This document shows, piece by piece, positions 1 through 12,300 of a DNA stretch of 64,000 bases. This DNA comes from Sphaerolaimus hirsutus (Eukaryota > Nematoda > Chromadorea > Monhysterida > Sphaerolaimidae). A program made the translations under genes and the position numbers. The notes beneath the pieces are model-generated. The model did not search any database and had not been told where the DNA came from. It worked only from the letters and a program-made list of their open reading frames with translations. Within the stretch, counting starts at the first letter, position 1. Every line of letters starts with the position of its first letter. The DNA is taken from positions 28,258,315-28,322,314 of the forward strand of contig OZ038454.1 in NCBI GenBank assembly GCA_964036195.1, written 5' to 3'.

Positions 1-207
1 CGTGACTTTGTGTGAAAACTGAAAATTTTAAAAGTGCAAATTAATGAACACGGTTGAATGATTAAATTTTATTTAAATTAATGAAAGTTAAAGTTTGAAA
101 ATTTGAAAACTAAAACATGTATAACATACAAACAGAGTAGGCTGAATGTCGCCATGTGGCCATTTCAGTTTTCACATCAGTCACGGTGAAAACTTGTGTG
201 TGTGGCC
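1..207. mobile_element. Harbinger-like MITE, TTTTCACCGTGAC family (left end cut by window)
   Basis: The right terminus carries CACGGTGAAAAC then TGTGTGTGGCC; the left end CGTGACTTTGTGTGAAAAC is its inverted partner. Related to the copies at 2523-2764 and 32709-32937. Confidence 0.7.
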
Positions 208-239
208 AATGCGTGTGTTCACATTTTCTTTCAGCTTAC

Positions 240-394
240 ACACAATCATTTCTATAATCCACGCTCCAAAAGCTGCCATCCATCCAGCCATCACCAGTGT
301 CAGGATTGGCAGAAAATCGTACAGTATCATTGCATCCCGCTGCTGCGCACACGAAGCTTTGGGGCATGAACTGGAACTCGCGCCTTGATAATAC
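240..394 (-). CDS. Receptor exon: transmembrane helix M4
   Basis: 155 nt, acceptor CATCATCAG|G, donor GTGT|GTAAGC. A Cys/Ser-rich linker (SSSSCPKASCAQQ) precedes one helix, DFLPILTLVMAGWMAAFGAW then IIEMIV, matching M4 ahead of the cytoplasmic tail. The tail and stop are to the left of the window. Confidence 0.72.
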
Positions 395-3300
395 CTGATG
401 ATGGCAACAAAATTTGAAAAATTTTTGCATTTTGGACGTTTTGGCCCCCACACACTGGATGTCAACTGAATTCGTGTCAACTAAATGTCAACTGAATTTG
501 AGTGATACTGTGATTTCAACTTCTGATTTGAGTGATACTGTGATATCTGATAGAGCTCAGTTAATTTTACATCATGACACTTCATTTCCATTGTTCCTGT
601 TTAAGTGTGATGCTTTTTACAAACTTCTTGTCTTATTCAATTGACACTGAGTTGACGCGAATTTGCGATTTCTAATTTTTAGATGTTTTTGGTTCAAAGT
701 AGGGTGTCAAAAATTTTTTACGGAAAACAAACGGAAACAGAAAAAAATTTTCAGCGGCCGGAAAACGGAACGGAAAACGGAAAAAAATTTGCACTTGGCG
801 GAAAACGGAAACGGAAAAAAAATTTCAGCGGCCAGAAAATGGAAAAAGAGGCCGGAAAAACGGAAACGGACAAATCAAATTTGCACAGAAATGGAAAAAC
901 TTGCTGAAATTTTGCCGGAAAATGGATAAAATTTCCTGAAATTTTGCAGGAAGTGGAAAAATTTGCAGTAATTTTGCTGGAAACAGAATTTTTTTTACAT
1001 CATTGACAATCTGCATGAATTTTTACCAGTTTGGCTGATCATAAAACTGAAAGTTGAGCCAGAAAAAAGTAAAATGAGGTGGAAAAATAGAAAATTGAGG
1101 CGGAAAATAGAAAAAAAGGCGGAAAAACTGGAAATTGAGGCGGAAAAACTGGAAATTGAGGCGGAAAACGGAGAAAAAAAAGGCGGAAAAACTGAAAATT
1201 TAGCCGGAAAACGGAAAATGAGCCGGAAAACCAGAAACGGAAAAAAAGTTGCCGGAAAACGGAACGGAAAACGGAAGAAAAAAAATTTCAGCAGCCCGAA
1301 AACGGAATGGAAAACGGAAAAAATTTGCCTGCGGAAAACGGAAACGGAAAACGGAAATTTGACACCCTAGTTCAAAGTACGCCAATCAGTAGAAAGTGCA
1401 TGAACACTATTCAAAACTTGTATTCCAGGGTCTTTTTGTGCGACAATGAGAATGTGAAAATGCATCTGCAGCAACCACTTAAGGCGGAAAACAAAAAATG
1501 TATTTAAAAATAACCAGGACAATGCAGAATTCTAGTCGAAAAGTATTCCAAAAGTACGGAAACTATTTTTGGAAAAAAATTCCGAAAGTCATATGTTAGT
1601 TAGAAAAAAACACTGAAAGATTTTAACATTGTCCTCCATAGCATTTGCCATCGTTAATAATGACGCCATACTGACTAGCCTTCATGGTTCCAAAAATGAA
1701 AACCGGTTCCCATCCCAATTCAAAGCTTGCTGATGAGTAACACTTCGCATAATCTATACTTGGATGACATAACGCCGTACATTTTTCCGGAAACACTACA
1801 TCATGACGTCATACCCGGAACAGTCAGCGTACGCGCAAATCTTTTTTTGTGTGGGGAGTCCGTTCATAAGTTTTCGGTTGGCCGACTGCCAGCCGAAGAC
1901 ATAAATCATATCTATTTGTAGAGTATCATGTCTGCCGAGTATACACATATTTCATACCAGGGGCCTGTTCCGCAATGTGAGAAGTGAAATGGCAAAGGCC
2001 AAGTAAAAGTGCAAAGGCGAAGTGAAACGTCAAGTGAATTGGCAAAAGCGAAGTAAAAAAATAAAAAGTAATTCCTCTTCGCTTTTGCCATTTCACTTCC
2101 CACTTCTCATTTTGCGGAACTGTCACCACTTTTGTACATTGCGCTGCGCATACCGCAATATTTTTTCAACACTAACTTTATTAGCAACATGATTTAACAC
2201 TTTTGGATTTGAACGTCGTTCGTCGGCTCCTCAGCAAGCTTTGAATTGGGACTGGAACCAGTTTTCATTTTGGAACCGTGTAAACTAGTCTGTGTGTAGG
2301 GTGTCAACAAAAACTTTTTTACGGAAAACGGAAACGAAAAAAATTTTGCACCTGCCGGAAAACGGAAAAATGAAAAGCCGGAAAACGGAAACGGAAAAAT
2401 TTGCTGAACATCTGCCGGAAACAGAAAAAAATTTGCTGAAATTTTGCCGGAAATGGAAAAAATTTTTCTGAAAATGCGAAAAACTGCAGAAATTTGGTCG
2501 GAAACAGAAGAAATTCACATAATGGCCCTACACACTAGTTTTCACCGTGACTGATGTGAAAACTGAAATGGCCACATGGCGACATCCAGCCTACTAATTT
2601 TGTATGCTTCATGTGTGTTAGTTTTCAAATTTTCAAAGTTTAACTATCATTTATTTAAACTCAAATTTAAATCAAATCAAATCATTCAACCGTGATTTTT
2701 AATTTGCATTGAAAAAATTTCAGTTTTCACACGAAGTCACGGTGAAAACTAGTGTGTGTAGGCACAATTGAGAACCTGCATGCGTGTTTATCAGTGTGGC
2801 TGAAACAGAAAACAGAAAACTTATTCTGAAAATGAAAAAAGTTGGAAAAACAGACAATTGAGCCGGAAAACGGAAAGAAGGCGGAAAAACTCAAAATTTA
2901 GCCGGAAAACGGAAAATGAGCCGGAAAAACGGAAACGGAAAAAAAATTTGCCAGCCGGAAAACGGAAACGGAAAGAAAATTGGCTTCGGAAAGCGGAAAC
3001 GGAAAATGGAAAGTTGACACCCTATCTGTGTGGCCACAATACCTCTGCATTACTGGAATTATGACGTGTTTGTTATCGTCAATGGCTCTATCGAAGTCGT
3101 TCAACATCTTAACATTGAAACCCTTTCTGAAAGCAAATGATCCCGCTAATGGTTTGTTCCAGGAACCATTCGTATCTGAGTGTTTTTCGTCACTTTTTTG
3201 GTGAATTTATGATTTAAAAGGGAGAAATAACCTTGTAGTGAGTCCCTCATTATGGATTTGATCATGGAATTACATGCGCAGTCTTTGTAGGCCCTGTATG

Positions 3301-6300
3301 GCGGAGGTTTGTGACGTATTTAGATGTTTTCTAGAAATGCACATTTAAGCATATCGATGATATATTGTACAAAACATATCTACGCTTGCTTACTTTTAAT
3401 TCCAATGTTTATTTCATCAAATTTTGAATTCTAAGCACTCTGCCATTCACGTGGTATAGAAATCGTTCATCCTATTTTGAAACTTGAAAATTTGCCTGTT
3501 TTTCACATTGTTCCACTGAATTTGACATCATTTTCCAATAACAACTGTATACCGTATATCCTCGATTAAGTCCTCCGCCTCGAATAACTCCCACCTCTCG
3601 AATAACTCCCCCCTGTTAGCTGACTGAGAAAAAAATAACTCCCCCTCTTTAATGGGTGACAAAGACATCCATGTATGAAAGACGTTTTTATGTATGTTTT
3701 CTTTATAAATACATGTATTTTTTGCAGGTAATGTTCACTAGTATTGATTTTATCACATGAATTATTAAAATTCGACCTTATTCATACAATATATTGATCA
3801 TGGATGTAACCTCATATTCTGATGTAAAAAAAACTCCCCCCTCGAATAACTCCACCCCCTCGAATAAGTTCTCCCTCAAAAAGCTCTGACGAAAAAATAA
3901 CTCCCCTGGGGACTTATTCGAGGATATACGGTAAGCTTAAGCTCACATTGGACAAACAAGTTCACTAACAGCAAGTTGACAGTGTGATCAAACACCACAG
4001 CTTTGCCTTCTCCCAGCTTCACCCACAGTTTACGGTCATCTTGAATTGACCTGTCTGGCATGACCGAACTTGGCTGGGGACCGCCCCAGTCTAAAGACCA
4101 GTTACCGTATTTATTCTAATAGAAGAATCGTGTAAATTAATTACATTTGATCACATTTTGTTCTCACTGTTGGGGTGTTGTCGGGGTTATTTTTTCTAAA
4201 ACGGAAAGATAGATATTAGCTGAGCGATTGGGTGTTCAGGCGATAGTATACTCGGCGGACCGCAAAGTATGCGCCCAAAATTATTTATGTCTTGGTCGAT
4301 AACGCGCGAGCTGGATACTTATGTTTGCACTTTCACAAAAAGAAAAATATTTTTGAAAAAAGAAAGGCGGAGTCGCGTACAAACGAGGAATGTTTTTTCC
4401 CAAAATGTTTTTTTCATTTTTTTTTGCTGGAATTATTTTTATGTGATTAATGATGACGTCATGATGGACTGTTTCCTTCGGAAAAATGCATAGCATGCGG
4501 TCCGCCGAGTATACCTAAAAATTGTTTTGTTCCTGGACAGATAGGTAGCTGACCAATTTTGGAAAACGAACCCCCGGAAAACGCCAGATGTCAACCACAA
4601 GCACCAAACCCAGCTGCCACCCGCTTCTAAGCCTGCTCATAGCAATTGGGGGCTTTTCCTGCAGCGCTGCGTACAGCTCAGCCATGCTCGGGTTGTAGCG
4701 CAGAATGCTGGCAATGTGTCGTCAGTAATGGTGTAAAAAGCGTGACGACTATGGCGCCAAGCGCCAAAAGTGCCATGGTGCTTTTCCGACCACCAGCGCC
4801 AATGGCGCCAGAGCAAAATGGCGCCAAGCGCCACTGAAAATATCAAAGGCATCGCACCATCTCCTTGTCCACAACTAGAATACCGTATTTGCTTGAATAA
4901 TCTCCCCTGTTAGACGAGTGTGGAAAAATAATTTCCCCTTGAACAATTCCCCCTTGAGGATGAAGTTGTTTGTGCAGTTTGAACAAAAATGGCATATTTT
5001 TTGTAAATAAAGCATATTTAGTGAAATGACTAGATAGACATTTTTTTTGAAAATCTTCACAAGATAATAATTTCTCCCCTTGAATACCCCCCCCCCCCTC
5101 GAATATTTCCCCAAAAAAAGTCTGACGATATAATAGTTCCCCAGGGGAATTATTCGAGAAAATACGCTATATGCTGTGCCGGAATCTTCTTAACTGGCCA
5201 TTTGCCAGCCATTCAATTCATCGCAAAAGCTACAGAATATTAAAAAATGCAAAAAAAAACTTGACCATGGCGAGCGTGTCGAACGCACCTAGTCAAATGA
5301 TTGGGCCATGAATGGCCAGTGTAAGCTTGAATTGACCCACTTTTGATGAGTCGAGTCAGCTGAGCCAAGTTGTAGAATGGTGGGTCACTCGCCTGCCAAT
5401 ATTATAAACAATATCATTAATATTTATTGTATATGGTAGCAGTGAGGGTAGGGGTTGGTTTTTGTCATGGTTGTGCACACATTTGTGCATTTTTATTGAG
5501 TTAGCGAAATGTCCTGGTATCATTCAGTGCACAAAAATATGCACTTCGAAAATGCGCACTGCGCTGTGCATAAGTGAGAAGTCATGACAAAACGTTTGCC
5601 ATGACAAAAACTCACCCAATGTCCAAAACAAAATTGACGCCATGAAGAAAAACTCCCACTATTGCGGTATTTAGATATCGATTAGTTGAAAACCCTGTCA
5701 ATTCATGGGTTGATATGTCTACGCGTTCCTGTGTACCGTTTTTAAGCGAATAATTCCACCGGGGAATAATTTTTTCGTCCTATTTTTTGAGGGGGGGGTA
5801 AACGAAGGGGGATTTATTATTTCATCAAAATTTTCAAGCACGTTTCTATCAACTCATTTCATGAAATATGCTTTAAGAACATAGCATGCCATCTTTGGTC
5901 GAATTGTACCGAACAAATTTATCAGTTGTTTGTTTGTTTGTTTGTAATTTGTCGAGACTGAATTTGTGGTTTCACCTTTTATTTATCGTTATGGTGTAAC
6001 TCCACCTTCAATATGACTCACAGGTCTGACGATTTGCATCAGGAGGAGGCTGGCATAGATGGCAAAAATGAACACTGACATGAGCGACACGGGCACACTA
6101 AACCGCCTGGAGCCACTCCCGAACCCTGTAAAATGCCCTGGAAAATGTAAAATGTCATGCAAAGTGTCTAAAGCCATGGAAAATGCCTTGCAAAATGACA
6201 ATTTTCCTTTATTTTTAACTGGTCATTTGGCACTTTGTGTGACATTTGCCATTTTGCAACTCATTTTACAGGGTTTGGGAATGTGGTACCTGTTGAGGTG

Positions 6301-9300
6301 ATTTGGCCACGCTTGATTAGGCAGCATCGATTGTAAAGTGTCCCAAACTGAAACTCCTGTTTGATGGAGAAAAAAATTTATTGGTTTCCTGTGAAACTGA
6401 TCGAAAATAATTATGATCAAAGTAAGAGAATAATTATTTCAGGGACCTTTATCGCCCCGTTAAATATTTTAATATGTGTTATAACATGTGTTCTGCGTTA
6501 CGTGAACAAATATCTACAGTCTTGTCATTAAAATCTCTTTATACACAATTTGGGTGAAAGTATATCGATGGGGGGAGGTTAATTCACCGAGGGTGCACTA
6601 ATACGCACATCTGCCCGTTACGCACATTTGCCCGTTACGCACATTTTTCACTTGACACTTTTTCAAGTGAAGGTCAGATGAGTGAAGTGAAAAAGTTCAC
6701 TAATGTTATTGCGCAACTTTTTTTCACTTCACTCATATCTGAAAATTACTTGAAAAAGTGTCAAGTGAAAAAAACGGGAAAATGTGCGTAACGCGCAGAT
6801 GTGCGTATTAGGCATGCCCCGTTACTTCAATGAAACATTGAAAAAAGTCACATTTAAAAATTTTTTGTTTCTTTTTATAGATGTTTTAAGGAGCCGAGCC
6901 AGGTTTTCGGTTTTCGGACAAACTAACTTTTCGGTAGCAAGTTGCTAATAAAATAAATCGAGCCTCCAAGTGCAAGCATTGCCAGCCACGTGTAGTAATC
7001 AAATATAAGCAATTTTTTAACACCTTGAAATACATCTGACCAGGAATCATACACCAGAAATGCGCAGAATAATATGAAATATAGTTTTTGGCGACAACAA
7101 ACTTTTAAAAATGAGGAATAAGAATCACGACTAGGGTGTCAACTCTCCGTTTTCCGTTTTCTATTTCATGAAAGCCACATTTTACCTTTCCATTTTACAG
7201 CAGCTGACAAAAAATTTCGTTTTTTTTTTCTGGCAGTAAAAAATTCATACCCATCCATTTCATTTTTCCAGCTCCAGTTTTCCAACAGCTGAACGATTTT
7301 TACCTTTGTATTTCTGTTTTCTATTGTGGTATACTTTTTGAAGAAATTTTCTTACTTTTCCATTTTCGAGCAATTGAAATATTTTAAATACCGTTTTCCG
7401 TGTACTCGACGGACCGCAATGTATGCGCCCAAAATTATCTATGTCTTGGTCGATAACGCGCGAGCTGGATACTTATGTACGCGCTTTCACAAAAAGAAAA
7501 ATATTTTAAAAAAAGAAAAAGGCGGAGTCGCGTACAAACGAGGAATGTTTTTTCCCACCATGTTTTTCTTTTTTTTCTGTAATTATTTTTATTTAATTAA
7601 TGATGACGTCATGATGGAGTGTTTCCTTCAGAAAAATGCATAGCGTGCGGTCCGCCGAGTATACAAATTTTTTTGACACCCTAATCAGCACCGGGGATGG
7701 TCCGGCCGTGAAGTAAACCCGGCCGTAAAGTAGAGGGCTCTACTATAGGCCTGGCCCCAGATTTAATTGGGCAGACAAATTTTTGCCCTCGCTGCCCGGC
7801 GCCTGACACGCCCGTCACGCCTGCCAGGCACCTGACACGACCAAGCGCCTGCCAGACGTGCCCTCACTCGTGCCAGATTTGCCCGAAAAATTGCAAACAA
7901 GATTTAATTGTGAGGGCAATTGCACGTCTGCCGGGGAGAATAAAAAAGAAAACGGATATTCTGCCCTGCAGCCCCAGAGGTGCAGGGTGGGCAAATGTTC
8001 ACTATATTTTATGGTTGTAATTTTAAATTTAGATAATAATAAACATCTGAGTATGTCAGATGTAATGAAAAACGTCAAAAATTGCACAAAGCGTGGCCAC
8101 AAACGTTGATTTTTATTGTCCACATTTAAAAAATACAGTGTTTGAATATGATGGTTGCTAAGACAGAATGAGCAACTTGTCCTGTGGTCGATTGTGTATG
8201 TGTTTCTGCTGGGAGTTCACAGGTCCTGTGTTCAAACATGGCTTGAGATGCCGCAATTTTTTTGCACTTTTTTTAAACAACCAATAATTTACCATGTTAA
8301 ATTTCTCGCCAAAAAAGAAATTTTTATTGAACAATAATTTTTGCACCAGTCATTGGCTGTAACTTTTACTTTAACATGCGTAATTACCGGTTGTTTAAAA
8401 AAGTGCAAAAAAATTTGTCGCTTGAAGACGCGTTCGAATACGGTACCTGAGAAATCCAAGCAGAAACACATACACCTGGACCACAGGACATGTTGCTCAC
8501 ACAGTCTTAGCAACCATCATATTTGTGCATAGTATTTTTGAAATTTGGACAAAAAAATAAATGTTTGTGGTGACAATTTTCGCGATTTTAACCTGTTCCA
8601 TTACATCAAACATTTTACAGGATCTTATACATGACATTTGACAGGGACGTTTACACGACACATGACATTTTACAGGGAATTTTATACCATACAGGGCTTT
8701 TATGCAGGTTCTGGGACAGCCCCCAGACGCCGCTCAGCTATTTATCTATCTATCCCGAGGCTAAAATTTTCGCTACCATCTCCTGCCCCCTCCCCCCAAA
8801 TCGCTCTGCAACAATCTATTTAGGTGTAGCAAATTATGAGCGATTTCCCCCCCCCCCATTTTTTTGCCCAAAATCGCTCAAATTCGCTCCATTTTGAAAA
8901 CTGTGACAATCATAATTGCTATTCTCATCGTTATACATCGTTATATACCTATTTTTGGTCAATTTTTATATATTTATGGTGATTTCGAAATTTTTGGCCG
9001 GCTGCCAATTTTTCATAAGACGTATCTCCGATTTTTCTTTTTCTTTTCGGGAGTAAAATCCCGCCCGACCCGCCCGTCGCGCCAGGCACCTGACAGCTGC
9101 CACCCGGCACACAATTAAATCTCGATTTGTCTGGCAGTCGGGTGGCGGCTGTCAGGTGCCTGGCGCGACGGGCGGTCGGGAGGGATTTTACTCCCGAAAC
9201 AAAAAAGAAAAATCGGAGATACCTCTTGGCAGCCTGCCAAAAATTTTGAAATCGCCATAAAGATATAAAAAATAAGTATATAACGATGTATAAAAATGAG

Positions 9301-12300
9301 AATAACGATTACGAAGGTCACAGTTTTCAAAATGGAGCGAATTTGAGCGGTTCTGGGCGAAAAAGGGGTGGGCGGGCGGGCGAGGGCATGTTTGTCCAAT
9401 TAAATCTTGAATTGCCAGACACGCCCGTCATGTCCTCCCTCTCAGGGATAATCTGCCCAATTAAATCTGGGGCCAGGCATCATTACGGCAGAGTTGTTTA
9501 AAGTACTGAACTTTTTTCAAAGTAAATGTAAACGTAAAGTATTTTATTTTTAGTCACACCTGAATACAGAAAACGTAAAGTAAAATTTTTCTCCATTTAC
9601 GCTGTGCTACTTTCAAAAAGTACGCGAGTATCTGAGTACCGCTATTTTTTCGGGAGGAAACGTAAACGTATTTACGCAGCACTCGAGTATATGTATTTAT
9701 CGAGTAAACGTAAATACGTTTGTACAACTATGCATTATAACCGGGTTTACTTTACGACCGAGTTCTCGCCATCAGCACCAACTTGATCGGGGTCAGGTTT
9801 TGTGAATCCACCTCCCCTCGTAGTGCGAGCGGTGGTCATCACATCGTAATATCCAAAATCATATTTCGGTGTTGACAGTTTGAACTGTGTCAGTCTGAAG
9901 GGACTGGAGAAAAAGTTGCCAACACTCGAAGTGTCAATTATTCCTTGTTGTATCATGCCCAGTATGCAAGGAACTTCAATTACTGTCATTATTCTGGTTT
10001 TTAAGGCAGTGTTTACAGGCAAAATAAGTGACAGCAAAATCTATTTTTTAAGTTTCATATTTCAAGGAAAAAGTTTCGTATTTGTGGGAAAAGATAGTAT
10101 AATAAGTACACACACTCAAATACTTGAGTGTACACCTTGATGTGTATTTATCAATACAAATATGAAACGTTTTGTCAACAGTAATTGATGTCCAACAATA
10201 CCCGTTGCGGTTCCATTTGGTTGAACTGACCTGTAACATGTTTTAATTGAACACACTAGTTTACGACCGAAACATCAAACAACACAAATATAAAAAAGAA
10301 ATAAAAATAATTTAAAAACAAAACGAATAAAACTCAAACACAGTAAACAAATTAAAACATTACTCACCCATAGGGTTCAAACAGGATTGACTTTTTGGGA
10401 TCGGGATTGGGGTTTCGGGATCGGGATTGGTATTTTGAGATTTCGGGATCGGGATTGGCCAGGATTGGGGTCACGGGATCGGGATCGGGATTGGCCAGGA
10501 TTGGGGTCACGGGATCGGGATCGGGATTGGCCGGGATTGGGGTCACGGGATCGGGATTGGCATTTTTTCTGGATCGGGATTGGTGCCTAGGGATAGAGAT
10601 TTTCGTCACTGTTCTGGCATTCACAGTTGTTCATAAAGGTCTCAAAACACTGTTGGATGCCAGAAAAGTGACATAAAATGGACGCTGGGGGTTTGCGTTC
10701 ACATTTTTGCATGCAAAAATGTCATTTTTTTCACTTTTACTAATTTTCACTTATTTTTCCGGGATCGGGATGCCGGACTTGGGAGATTCTCGGGATCGGG
10801 ATTTGAAAGTTCTCAGGATCGGGATCGGGATCAGGATTGGTCTTTTTGGATTTCGTGATCGGGATTGGGGTTTCGGGATCGGGATTGGGACAGCTGATTC
10901 CCGGAATTTCACGGGATCCCGTTTGAACCCTACTCACCCACTAGCAATCCGCATTCGATAAAATCGATAATCGAATTTCCATGGAACGAATCTTCTGATG
11001 ATGTCAAGAATTTCCAGATCCGCACCCGGCCACATGCACTTGGTGTCCACATCGAGTTTCCCTGTGTTTGAATGGATATTGAAGCTACTGAGCAAGCTTT
11101 GAATTGGGATGGGAACCAGTTGACATTTTGTGTCCTTGTCAACTAGTGTGTTTTGGCTATCGTTACAGGTGACTGCCTTTTATAGCTATCGTTACAGGGT
11201 AAAAACTCATTATACTGATATGAAATCATGAATCATAGCCTCAAACATACACATACTCAAATTATGATACACATACTTGAACGCCGTCAAAGTTAGTGAT
11301 GGAAAAAGCACCGGAAAAAATGGCACCGCACCGCACCGGCACCGGTGCTCTTCGGTGCCCAGCACCGGGGCACCGGTGCCCCAGTGCCTTTCTATCACTA
11401 CTAATGTGATGAGAAAAAAAAGAACATTTGGTTCGCCATTCAGAGGGGATGTGGTAGATTTCAGTTGAGTGCAGGCGGCAGACTATACCGGTTTGTTTCA
11501 GCTGCAACATTCCACAGGGTTCTGCGCTTGCAGCAAATAGGAAAATGCCCACTTTAAGCGCATGCCCGTCAAAATTGCCCGTGCCATTGCTAGTGTTAAA
11601 ATGTATCATTTTGTGTTCGAATTAACAGTTTTAACACACAATTTGAATAGAACCCAGCCAGTTTAATCTGATTTTTATTTAAAAAATTAAATTGATTATT
11701 TCTAGGCACCAGAAACTGAGCGTAGCCACTTGGGTGTGGATAGCCCAGATATTTTGGTACATGTACCCCCGGGCCCCCCATGCAACCACAGGGGTGCCTC
11801 CCCAATTTGTTTTTCAATTTCCAACTGTTGTCAATACCGTATTACCTCGAATTATCCCCCCCCCCTTGAATGAACCCCCCTCGAAATACCCCCCCCCCTA
11901 AATTTCGGCTGAGGAAATAATAAACCCCCTCCTCGAAATACCCCCCCCCCCTAAAATTGAGTGTAACGTGAGCAGTTTGTGATCTGTACAATGCAGAACA
12001 CACGTTAAAACTGATGATTAAGTGACGTTAGGGAAGGATTTTTGTGTGTATATACAGTAATATATGCATATAAACACATATAAATCTATGTGATTGTTCG
12101 ATTGTTCTACGTCTGCGTATGGGAAATTTCCGTTAATTTCTGGCGAAATAATAGACCCCCCCTCGAATTATTCCCCCCTCAAATTTTGCTGGCGAAATAA
12201 TAAACTCCCTGGGGGTATTTCGAGGTAATACGGTAAATCCGTGGTCATATTCAAAATTTCACTCCCCTAAGTGGCAGAGAAAATCACATTTTTTACAAAA

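Noticed and set aside
663-1370. Lys/Glu/Asn-rich open frames at 663-1370 and 2858-3064
   Set aside because: They are translations of GGAAAAC arrays inside transposons; no start context, splice support or domain.
5170-5260. Extra receptor exon (CDELNGWQM frame after a CTGTAG acceptor)
   Set aside because: Its phases do not fit between the M3 and S2 exons, which already join correctly through 5289-5392.
7815-8123. Transposase in the nested complex 7748-9479
   Set aside because: No open frame there shows DDE, zinc-finger or other transposase motifs; frames are short and span foldback arms.
10364-10961. Asp/Pro/Ile repeat proteins on either strand
   Set aside because: Translations of the GGGATC array of a hAT-like element.
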